From CAYVTD01 sp964454445 (GTDB lineage: Bacteria > Bacteroidota > Ignavibacteria > Kapaibacteriales > UBA2268): a DNA stretch of 35,593 nt. Both the position numbers and the translations under genes were made by a program. The stretch's first letter is position 1; each line of letters starts with the position of its first letter. Shown here piece after piece: positions 26,217 to 33,428 of the stretch. Location: assembly GCA_964454445.1 (NCBI GenBank), contig CAYVTD010000032.1, forward strand, positions 1-35,593, in the 5' to 3' direction. The notes below the pieces were generated by a model. The model was not told where the DNA came from. It saw only the letters and a list, made by a program, of their open reading frames with translations, and ran no database searches.

Positions 26217-26284
26217 TAAATTTTCTGTTATAAGAGCAAGTTTAAAAAAAGAATATAAATTAAACAACACTAAATAAATTTTCT

Positions 26285-26292
26285 TATATTTG
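26285..26292 (+). promoter_or_regulatory. Bacteroidota-type -7 promoter element (TATATTTG) for the PgpH operon
   Basis: TATATTTG, in the same longer context TTCTTATATTTGC as the Fic promoter, lies 52 bases before the ATG at 26344. It probably drives 26344-30743. Confidence 0.5.
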
Positions 26293-26343
26293 CTGATTAA
26301 ACGATATATTTAAATCAAAAGAAATAATCATTAATCGGATATT

Positions 26344-28614
26344 ATGAAAACGAAGCTGACCTTGTTCAAGAACTTAAGCAACACAAATCAGGAAACAAAA
26401 GTCAATCCTGAAGAATTATCGCGAGATTCAAAGACGTTAAAATTAATTGTTTTTTTAGCCACTGTGCTAATATGTTCATTATTTTTTTCTTTTCAATATG
26501 ATATGGGCTTGACAGGTATTCCTGAGGTTAAGATTTCCGGGAATAATATTTGGAATGGAAAAACAATAATAGCAAGCTATAGCTTTCCGGTCTATAAATC
26601 TTCAAAGCAGTACCAGCTCGATATAGCCAATGCAAGGAGCGAATCCCCAAATGTTTATCAGTTGAGCAGCAACAACGAAAACAAAGCTTACGAATTGCTT
26701 GCAAGCCGTTTAAATCAATTAAAAGCTGTATCTGACACGATATCTGAACGAAGTTTTGATAGCATTGACTTCAGCAATTTAGGCATAGTTAGCGAATTGT
26801 TTCCCATTCAACAGCTTGAAACTTTTTTCCAGCAGGGCAAGCGAAAACGTACTCAATCGATAAAGAAAATCCAGGATAATATTGAAGATTACCTTCATAA
26901 GATTTATCTTTATGGCTTCGTAAACCAATCAGTAAAGGAAATAAGCACCAGCATAGTCTATCTTGAAACACAAGCTAATGTGAAAAAAGCTTATGCATCG
27001 GAATATCTAACTGACAATGTTACCTTCAAAGAAAAATTTAAAGAAACTTTAAAAAGTGTTTTTTCCGAGTTAGAACTGCAAATGGCTGAAGAAATTGTCG
27101 AGGGCTTGTCATTCCCCAATCTAATTTTTTCTGAATCATTAACAGAAAAATACTCGCAACTTGCAGTGGAAAACGTGGCGCGTTCTTTGGGTGTTGTAAA
27201 AGAAGGCAGCAAAATCATATCTTATGGTGAACCGTTATCTCCTGAAAGAATAGCTCAATTAGAATCATATTACAAAGCAGACCTCTTGCAAAGAACGACA
27301 ATTTTCGATTTGTGGCATTTCTTGGGTAGCCTTCTTCATTCCTTCATTTTAGTTCTAATTTTATTCCTTTATATATTTTATATAAGAAAAAGAATATATA
27401 ACAATAACTTGCAACTAGCAATCCTATCTTCCCTATTGATTTTCACGGGATTAATGTCATGGCTAAGCTTGCGTATTCCCACACCATTGCCAATAGAATA
27501 TTTTGTCTTGATACCATCATTGTCGATGCTTTCAGCTATTTTGTTTGACTCACGAACTGCGTTTTACACTACTGTGGCAATGTCCATGATGTTAGCAGGC
27601 ATTCGCGGTTCAGACTACGAGATAGCTCTAGTAATGCTGTTTGCAGGCTCGCTAGCGGCTTATTCTGTCAGGGACATACAAAGTCGAACCCAGATGTATT
27701 CTTCAATTCTGTATATGTTTATCGGCTTTGTTGTTGGCATTGTCAGTATAGGATTGGAAAGGTCTGATGAAATCACTGTAATTTTAAATAAACTTATACT
27801 TGCCTCGATTAATTCAGCTATTTCACCAATAGTTACTTTCGGATTGCTTTTTTTAATAGAACGAACGACAAATATCACCACCGATTTAAAACTGCAAGAA
27901 TATAATAATCTAAATCATCCGCTGCTACTAAAGCTCAACGATATGGCCCCAGGCACATATCAACATACACAAGGTGTGGCACTTCTCGCAGAAAGATGTG
28001 CCAGCGCCATCGGAGCTAACCCATTGATGACTAAGGTTGGTGCATATTTCCATGATATTGGCAAAATGGTAAAGCCAGAATATTTTACAGAGAACCAGAT
28101 TGGCATTGAAAACAAGCACGATCTTATTTCGCCAAGAAAGAGTGTCGAGGCAATCAAGGGGCATGTCGAAGAAGGCATTAGATTAGCACATAGCTATAAA
28201 CTGCCACAGAGAATTGTCGATTTTATACCTATGCACCACGGCACAACGCTAATAAAGCATTTTTATGCCGAAGCCCTCGAGCAAGCTGCAAATCCCGATG
28301 ATGTAAACGAAACCGATTTCCGATATCCTGGCCCGAAACCAGATAATCGAGAAACTGCTATTATTATGATTTGCGATTCTGCAGAAGCACTCTCAAAAGT
28401 AAAAAACATTACTTCCGAACAATTAGAGAAAGCAATAGATTCCATTATCAAAGAGCGATTTCTCGATGGGCAATTTGACGAATCAAACATCAGCTTGAGC
28501 GATTTGAAAATTATCAAGAATACCAGTTTAAAACACTTAGTCGGGAAAAGTCATTCAAGAGTTAAATACAAAGAAATTCCGGTAAAGAAAGATGAAACAG
28601 AAACAGAATCATAA
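26344..28614 (+). CDS. PgpH-type 7TM-HD phosphohydrolase (c-di-AMP phosphodiesterase)
   Basis: A 756-residue membrane protein of the 7TMR-HD family. One transmembrane helix (about 35-50) is followed by a large extracytoplasmic 7TMR-HDED region (about 55-320). A seven-helix bundle spans about 325-510, and a cytoplasmic HD domain about 530-700. HD metal-binding residues are visible in GTYQHTQGVALLAERC, in AYFHDIGKM (His570-Asp571) and in HVEEGIRLAHSY, followed by PMHHGTTLI. Characterised PgpH proteins hydrolyse cyclic di-AMP to pApA, and this function is inferred by family. Its stop lies inside the next gene (23-base overlap), which couples their expression. Confidence 0.93.
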   Translation: MKTKLTLFKNLSNTNQETKVNPEELSRDSKTLKLIVFLATVLICSLFFSFQYDMGLTGIPEVKISGNNIWNGKTIIASYSFPVYKSSKQYQLDIANARSESPNVYQLSSNNENKAYELLASRLNQLKAVSDTISERSFDSIDFSNLGIVSELFPIQQLETFFQQGKRKRTQSIKKIQDNIEDYLHKIYLYGFVNQSVKEISTSIVYLETQANVKKAYASEYLTDNVTFKEKFKETLKSVFSELELQMAEEIVEGLSFPNLIFSESLTEKYSQLAVENVARSLGVVKEGSKIISYGEPLSPERIAQLESYYKADLLQRTTIFDLWHFLGSLLHSFILVLILFLYIFYIRKRIYNNNLQLAILSSLLIFTGLMSWLSLRIPTPLPIEYFVLIPSLSMLSAILFDSRTAFYTTVAMSMMLAGIRGSDYEIALVMLFAGSLAAYSVRDIQSRTQMYSSILYMFIGFVVGIVSIGLERSDEITVILNKLILASINSAISPIVTFGLLFLIERTTNITTDLKLQEYNNLNHPLLLKLNDMAPGTYQHTQGVALLAERCASAIGANPLMTKVGAYFHDIGKMVKPEYFTENQIGIENKHDLISPRKSVEAIKGHVEEGIRLAHSYKLPQRIVDFIPMHHGTTLIKHFYAEALEQAANPDDVNETDFRYPGPKPDNRETAIIMICDSAEALSKVKNITSEQLEKAIDSIIKERFLDGQFDESNISLSDLKIIKNTSLKHLVGKSHSRVKYKEIPVKKDETETES

Positions 28615-29809
28615 GCAAAAACCACTACTGCTTATTGTGGACGACAATCCACGCAATTTACAGCTTATCGGTTCGATACTTTATAAAGAAAACTATCAGA
28701 TATCAATGGCGGAAAACGGTTACAACGCTTTGAAGCTGCTTGAAAATATAAAGCCCGACTTGATTATCCTCGATATTTCTATGCCCGGCAAGGACGGTTT
28801 TGAAGTTTGCACTGATATAAAAAGCAATCCTAATTATGTCAATATTCCAATTATCTTTTTAACAGCCAAAAACAATACAAAAGACCTTTTGCATGCCTTT
28901 GAGGTCGGAGGAGTCGATTACATCACAAAACCATTCGATCAACTTGAGCTTATAGCGAGAATAAAGACACATCTCGACCTTAAGTTTTCTCGTGAGCTAA
29001 TTGAAAAAAGTGTGAAGGATATAGAAGAGGCTAATGCTAAGTTAATTAATCTTAACTTGCTCAAAGATAGATATTTATCGATACTCAAAACTGATTTGGC
29101 TAGTGCTTCTAACTACGTAAAATCGCTACTACCAGCTTTTATTGATACTGATCACATAAAAGCTGAATGGCTTTTTGCTCCTTCAGCCGAGCTTGGTGGT
29201 GATTCTTTCGGCTATCATTGGATTGACAGCGAGCATTTTGCTATTTATCTGCTCGATGTATCCGGACACGGCGTTAGTTCGGCGCTCGAATCGGTTTCTG
29301 TACAAAACATGCTCCGCCAGCAAACACTCCCAAAAACTGATTTCCGCAATCCCGAAAAAGTTTTTACATCGCTAAACAAAGTTTATCAGATGAACGAACA
29401 CAACAACAATTATTTCACCATCTGGTATGGCGTTTTCCATCGTTCGAGCAGAAAATTGAAGTTTTGCTCTGCCGGTCATCCATCTTCGATATTAATTGAT
29501 TCACAAGGCCAAGTTCTTGAGCTAAACAATAGAAATCATCCCGTCGGATTTCTACCCGATAGTAATTTCACAGGTGATGAATATAATGGCGCTTGCCCAT
29601 TCCACCTATTTGTTTTTTCTGATGGAGTATATGAATTACAAAAAAACAACAAATTAATATGGAGTTACGATTCTTTCAAGCTGTTTTTAGCTGATGCTTT
29701 CAAGAATAATGATAATGAATTGAAGCTAATTTATGATCACGTGAAAAATAATAGCACAAACAACAAGTTGCAAGATGACTTTTCAATTCTTAAGATTAGC
29801 TTTAAATAA
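28592..29809 (+). CDS. Response regulator with PP2C/SpoIIE-type phosphatase output
   Basis: A 405-residue regulator. The receiver domain (about 12-125) has VDDN, phospho-Asp61 in LILDISMPG, Thr91 and Lys113 in ITKPF. A coiled-coil-like linker (about 125-165) leads to a PP2C/RsbU-type serine phosphatase (about 180-405) with metal-binding motifs ELGGDSFGYHW, LLDVSGHGVSSAL and FVFSDGVYE. Such proteins dephosphorylate anti-anti-sigma (STAS) partners when their receiver is phosphorylated. No sensor kinase, STAS or anti-sigma gene is visible nearby. It begins inside the PgpH gene, so the two probably act in the same response. Confidence 0.92.
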   Translation: MKQKQNHKQKPLLLIVDDNPRNLQLIGSILYKENYQISMAENGYNALKLLENIKPDLIILDISMPGKDGFEVCTDIKSNPNYVNIPIIFLTAKNNTKDLLHAFEVGGVDYITKPFDQLELIARIKTHLDLKFSRELIEKSVKDIEEANAKLINLNLLKDRYLSILKTDLASASNYVKSLLPAFIDTDHIKAEWLFAPSAELGGDSFGYHWIDSEHFAIYLLDVSGHGVSSALESVSVQNMLRQQTLPKTDFRNPEKVFTSLNKVYQMNEHNNNYFTIWYGVFHRSSRKLKFCSAGHPSSILIDSQGQVLELNNRNHPVGFLPDSNFTGDEYNGACPFHLFVFSDGVYELQKNNKLIWSYDSFKLFLADAFKNNDNELKLIYDHVKNNSTNNKLQDDFSILKISFK

Positions 29810-29849
29810 ATGGAAATTAACAAGTAACAAATCGATGGAAATTAACAAG
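29810..29849 (+). repeat. Imperfect 25-bp tandem duplication carrying two copies of the xerD start
   Basis: The 15-mer ATGGAAATTAACAAG occurs at 29810 and again at 29835, 25 bases apart. The first copy runs into TAA after five codons. The second opens the recombinase gene. The first copy may be a remnant of a start-region duplication. Confidence 0.6.
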
Positions 29850-30743
29850 CAAATCCAGCGCGAGCTTAGAAGCTTTCTTCATTACATTACCCTCGAAAAA
29901 GGGCTTTCAGAGAATACACGGACTTCTTATCAAACTGATCTTTTACGACTTGCCGAGTTTCTCGGTACAAACAATATAAACAGTTATGCCAGAGCTAGCT
30001 CAAAAGATATAAGCGATTTTATAATATTTCTTGGCAAACTTGGCTTAAGCGGCGCAAGTAGAGCAAGATATTTGTCGTCAATAAGGATGTTTTACAAGTT
30101 TCTTTTTAGCACGGGTGGTATAGAAAAAGATATTAGCGAAAAAGTGGAATTACCGAAATCAAGGCGAAAAATTCCTGATGTGATGAGCTATGAACAAATA
30201 TGCAGGATCCTCGAAGCTCCCGACACGAGCATACCAGCCGGCATACGCGATCGCGCTATGCTCGAAACTCTGTATGCTTGCGGGCTTAGGGTTTCCGAGT
30301 TAATCAATTTAAAACATAGAGACATTATCAAAGAAGCCGAAATAGTGCGGGTTTTTGGTAAAGGTTCTAAGGAAAGGATAGTACCTATTGGTCAATCAGC
30401 ACTTAGATGGCTTGATACATATTTTCACCAAAGTTTGCCATATCTGATGAAACCGGGAAAAAGTGAGGAAACACTATTTTTAAACCAGCGTGGAGGCGCT
30501 TTGACAAGAATGGGAGTATGGAAAATAATTGACAATTATGCGAAAATAGCTTCGATTGAAGTAAATGTCCATCCACATATCTTTCGCCATTCTTTTGCCA
30601 CTCATCTATTGGAAGGCGGGGCAGACTTAAGGGCGGTTCAAGAAATGCTTGGTCATTCGGACATCTCAACTACTCAGATATATACCCATCTCGACCGCGA
30701 TTTTATAAAAGAAGTGCATCGCAGTTTCCACCCGAGAGCTTAA
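29835..30743 (+). CDS. xerD: Tyrosine recombinase XerC/XerD
   Basis: A site-specific recombinase that resolves chromosome dimers at dif. Starting at 29835 it has 302 residues, normal for Xer proteins. The N-terminal SAM-like DNA-binding domain covers about 5-90. The catalytic domain shows the full set: Arg in ACGLRVSELINL, Lys in FGKGSKERIVP, His-x-x-Arg in HIFRHSFATHLL, His in LGHSDISTTQIYTH and the nucleophilic Tyr in that same segment. An in-frame start at 29775 overlaps the previous gene, but the ATG at 29835 restores the usual length. XerC and XerD cannot be told apart with certainty; the GVRDRA-like and RHSFATHLLEGGADLR segments favour XerD. Confidence 0.93.
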   Translation: MEINKQIQRELRSFLHYITLEKGLSENTRTSYQTDLLRLAEFLGTNNINSYARASSKDISDFIIFLGKLGLSGASRARYLSSIRMFYKFLFSTGGIEKDISEKVELPKSRRKIPDVMSYEQICRILEAPDTSIPAGIRDRAMLETLYACGLRVSELINLKHRDIIKEAEIVRVFGKGSKERIVPIGQSALRWLDTYFHQSLPYLMKPGKSEETLFLNQRGGALTRMGVWKIIDNYAKIASIEVNVHPHIFRHSFATHLLEGGADLRAVQEMLGHSDISTTQIYTHLDRDFIKEVHRSFHPRA

Positions 30744-30804
30744 ACATCTATTAATTTGGCTCTATCGCAATATAGAAAAACATAGAAAAAAAGAGATAGT
30801 GGGA

Positions 30805-31221
30805 TTATTCCCCAATGATTTTCACCAAAACTCTTTTTCTTCGTTTTCCGTCGAACTCACCGTAAAAAATCCGTTCCCAAGTGCCGAAATCGAGTCGCCC
30901 ATTTGTAATTGCAACAACGACTTCCCGTCCCATTACTTGCCTTTTCAAATGGGCATCAGCATTGTCTTCAAATCCATTATGGCGATATTGCGAACAAGGC
31001 TTTTCCGGTGCTAATTTTTCAAGTCAGACTTCATAATCGTGCTGCAAACCCGATTCGTCGTCATTAATGAAAACGCTTGCAGTAATGTGCATTGCGTTTA
31101 TGAGCGCAAGACCTTCTTTGATGCCGCTTTCGTCGATAGCTTGCTCGACCTGCGGCGTAATATTAATAAATGCACGCCTTGTTTTCGTCTCGAACCATAG
31201 TTCTTTTCTAAAACTCTTCAT
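30805..31221 (-). pseudogene. YjbQ/UPF0047 family protein with one in-frame TGA
   Basis: From ATG 31221 (MKSFRKELWFETKTRRAFIN) the frame runs to TAA at 30805, which would give 139 residues, the normal length for this family. It is broken only by a TGA at 31024-31026. The family reads 'hydrophobic-Glu-Val-Trp-Leu-Glu' there, and this copy reads HDYEV-stop-LEKLAPEKP. The rest is intact: ALINAMHITASVFINDDESG, QYRHNGFEDNADAHLKRQVM, and GRLDFGTWERIFYGEFDG. YjbQ members have thiamine-phosphate synthase activity in vitro. One G-to-A change of a TGG Trp codon explains the lesion. Confidence 0.8.
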
Positions 31222-31307
31222 TTTTACAATTACCTGGATATCTAAAGTAAACACTAAAAGAAAATGATTTGTTAGCTTGGTAAACAGAAAATAAATCGAT
31301 GTTTAAC

Positions 31308-31505
31308 TGTTTGACTTCAGAATAAGGCATACCAAAATGGCATAAAATTAGTTGGATAGTTTTTAGAAATATTTTATTAAAGAAAGGGTAATAAGATGAA
31401 AAAGAAAACTACAATTGGGAGTGTCGTGAGAGACATCAAAAGGCAGACAGCAAAAAGGTACAATGCAGAGGAAAAAATACGGATTGTATTGGAAGGCTTA
31501 AAAGA
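31308..31505 (+). mobile_element. 5' fragment of an IS3-family element with orfA start
   Basis: The first 55 bases (31308-31362) recur exactly at 35539-35593, marking the left end of an insertion sequence that opens with TG. An ORF starts at 31396: MKKKTTIGSVVRDIKRQTAK, then RYNAEEKIRIVLEGLK. The second part is the helix-turn-helix start of IS3-family orfA proteins, which usually continues GLxGE...ELCRREGI. Here similarity stops after GLK (about 31500) and unrelated sequence follows. The element is thus cut down to about 200 bases and cannot move by itself. Confidence 0.8.
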
Positions 31506-31855
31506 AAGTTGGATAATTCAATTATTTTACTTATTTTTAAATTGTCGGAAGAAGCGGAAACAGGCTCTGCAGGAGTGCAACTTGTCAGGAATATTCCGAT
31601 ATACGGGTTAATGATTGAAGGGCAGTCGTTGGATGCTCTCAATTTCTACAAAATTAACCTGTTTCATATCCCTTAAAAACTCATTAATATTTTATTCATT
31701 ATTCCATTTCACGCTGGAGCAGTACAATAAAAGCACAGTCGAAAGGGTTTAACCCCCTGCGACTGCACCGGAGATAAACCATAGGTCTGTTTAAATAAAT
31801 GTGATTTATCAGAATACAAAATTAAATATTTTTTTTAAAATTAGAAGAAAAAATT
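31506..31855. other. Unassigned stretch after the IS fragment, with a frame remnant and a hairpin
   Basis: This stretch has no confident gene. A frame continuing from the IS junction to TAA at 31676 encodes a tail resembling a real protein end (segments IILLIFKLSEEAETG, IPIYGLMIEGQSLD and FYKINLFHIP). I could not match it to a family. At 31736-31765 there is a hairpin with stem CAGTCG/CGACTG and inner stem AGGG/CCCT. It has no T-run, so it is not a standard terminator. The remainder is A+T-rich leader of the gene at 31856. Confidence 0.45.
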
Positions 31856-32806
31856 ATGAAAAAAATAGTTGTTATTATATCAACTTTTATTGTGCTGTCT
31901 AATTTAATATTCGCTCAACCTCCATTCGATCCTTGGTTAGTGAATGTTGAAGCAGCATCTGCTCCACAATATATTACAGACATGGCAAAATTGGTTAGTA
32001 TTCTACCAAATTGTTGCGATACTTTACAAAATTCTCCTCCTTGTTATGATAGTCAATTGGATTCATGTGGACAATGGGATGTTTGGAAATATGATACTGC
32101 AATAGCCGTGCATCCTAATTATCCGTGTTGTCCTATATTAATTAGGTACAAGTTCAGAGTTTGTATGAGTAATCCCAAAAAGATTCAACATTTCATGTTG
32201 GGCTATGTAATCGGGGAAAAAAATAATGATACCTGTTGTGTTGCATTAAAAAACTACCTCAACACCGGAGTTCCAACATGGGATGCAGACCATCAGTCAC
32301 AATTTGAACATGATCTTTATGCTTTAATGGCTAGACAAAGATTTATTGAATTCAATTCAGGTTTAAGGAATGCTCCACCTTGTTGTAAAGATACTTTGTA
32401 TTGTACTTATCCAAATGGAAGTCCTAGATACGATCATATTAGAATATCTTATGTTAAGGGAGCCTGTAGGGGTTGTTGCGTTGGTTATTATACTTTTGAT
32501 GATGGAGGGGCTGGATGGGCTTACCGTCCGATGGATTGTTCTGCAACTGAATGCTGCAGGGTTGTTAATAAATTCTGTATTGATAGAGCTACAGGAACAT
32601 TAATTCATACTGAAGATAAATCACTTTTGAGTCCTACTCCAGAATGTTTGGGTAATCCAATTTCTGATGTTGGGTGTTACCAATATTGGAGTAGTCATAT
32701 TTCTGATTCATGGACACCACATTTAGAAGACACATGGGTTGTACCTTGCAAACCAACTTGCGAATTGAATTTCTTAAATCTTGGTGGTAGCCAAATCGTA
32801 CATTAA
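31856..32806 (+). CDS. Secreted cysteine-rich protein with six vicinal Cys-Cys pairs, unknown function
   Basis: A 316-residue protein with a signal peptide (about 1-20, ending IFAQ). The mature part holds 23 cysteines, about one in thirteen. Six are CC doublets: PNCCDTL, YPCCPIL, DTCCVAL, PPCCKDT, RGCCVGY and TECCRVV. Spacing is irregular, with recurrent Pro-Pro-Cys and Thr-Leu-Tyr-Cys surroundings, and no repeat unit is exact. It has no recognised domain and, unlike its neighbours, no clear T9SS C-terminal domain. The last 30 residues include VPCKPTCELNFLNLGG. Multiple disulfides or a metal-binding surface are possible; neither is shown. Fifteen bases separate it from the next gene, so the two are likely co-expressed. 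Confidence 0.75.
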   Translation: MKKIVVIISTFIVLSNLIFAQPPFDPWLVNVEAASAPQYITDMAKLVSILPNCCDTLQNSPPCYDSQLDSCGQWDVWKYDTAIAVHPNYPCCPILIRYKFRVCMSNPKKIQHFMLGYVIGEKNNDTCCVALKNYLNTGVPTWDADHQSQFEHDLYALMARQRFIEFNSGLRNAPPCCKDTLYCTYPNGSPRYDHIRISYVKGACRGCCVGYYTFDDGGAGWAYRPMDCSATECCRVVNKFCIDRATGTLIHTEDKSLLSPTPECLGNPISDVGCYQYWSSHISDSWTPHLEDTWVVPCKPTCELNFLNLGGSQIVH

Positions 32807-32821
32807 TTTATTGAGGATAAA

Positions 32822-33364
32822 ATGAAAAATATAATTGTTTATATAATATTGTTCATCTTTATTATTGCAATGCAAGAAGGATTTTCTTCTGAAATCAATT
32901 ACAATAAAATGATGTACAAAAACTATCAAGGAGAATATTTTTTCTCTTTAGATAAAGGAAAAAAATGGCAAAAGTTGCGCTTTACTGAAAATCCATTTAC
33001 TAAAATAATTTTTAAAAATCAGAGCATTGGAAGCTATCAATCAAACGATAGAGGTAAAACATGGAGAATTATTCCAGAAATACAATCAAAGAAAGAGGAA
33101 TTAGTTACATCAATACAAATATCGCCTAATCCTACATACAATAATAAAATTAGTGTGAAATTTCAATATAAAACACTTGGTTTTGCAGAGATTAAAATTT
33201 TTGACATAAGTGGTTTTAATGTTGAAACTTATTCTAAAATAAAAATAAATGAAGGACTTAACGAAATCGAATTGAAATTAAATAATTTGAAATTTGGAAT
33301 ATATTATTTATTTCTTGAAATAGCCGGATCTAATTACTATGGTGCATTTCTTATTTCGAATTAA
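32822..33364 (+). CDS. Small exported protein with Asp-box motifs and T9SS sorting domain
   Basis: A 180-residue protein with a signal peptide (about 1-23). Two Asp-box-like hairpins, SLDKGKKWQKL and SNDRGKTWRII, lie at about 42-82, resembling single blades of sortilin/BNR propellers. The last 85 residues are a type A T9SS sorting domain (SPNPTYNNKISVKFQY through GIYYLFLEIAGS to GAFLISN). Two boxes are too few for a full propeller, so the fold is unclear. It may be a small surface-bound partner of the cysteine-rich protein encoded just upstream. Confidence 0.8.
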   Translation: MKNIIVYIILFIFIIAMQEGFSSEINYNKMMYKNYQGEYFFSLDKGKKWQKLRFTENPFTKIIFKNQSIGSYQSNDRGKTWRIIPEIQSKKEELVTSIQISPNPTYNNKISVKFQYKTLGFAEIKIFDISGFNVETYSKIKINEGLNEIELKLNNLKFGIYYLFLEIAGSNYYGAFLISN

Positions 33365-33377
33365 TTTGTTAAACTGG

Positions 33378-33407
33378 GAGAGTAGTGTTACAATAAATAC
33401 TACTCTC
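33378..33407 (+). other. Intergenic hairpin between T9SS protein genes
   Basis: A perfect 9-bp inverted repeat, GAGAGTAGT / ACTACTCTC, with a 12-base spacer lies between the stop at 33364 and the ATG at 33429. No T-run follows, so it is either a weak terminator or an mRNA processing or stability element. Confidence 0.5.
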
Positions 33408-33428
33408 TAATTAAATGGAGTATTAATT

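Noticed and set aside
30805..31221. Genome-wide reassignment of TGA to Trp
   Set aside because: Trp is encoded by TGG throughout the long genes here, and TGA ends the CheB-type gene at 25673 in a sensible place. A single nonsense change is simpler.
31736..31765. Integron attC-like site
   Set aside because: The hairpin contains GTTTAAC but lacks the paired RYYYAAC/GTTRRRY boxes and the extrahelical bases expected of attC, and no integrase gene is nearby.
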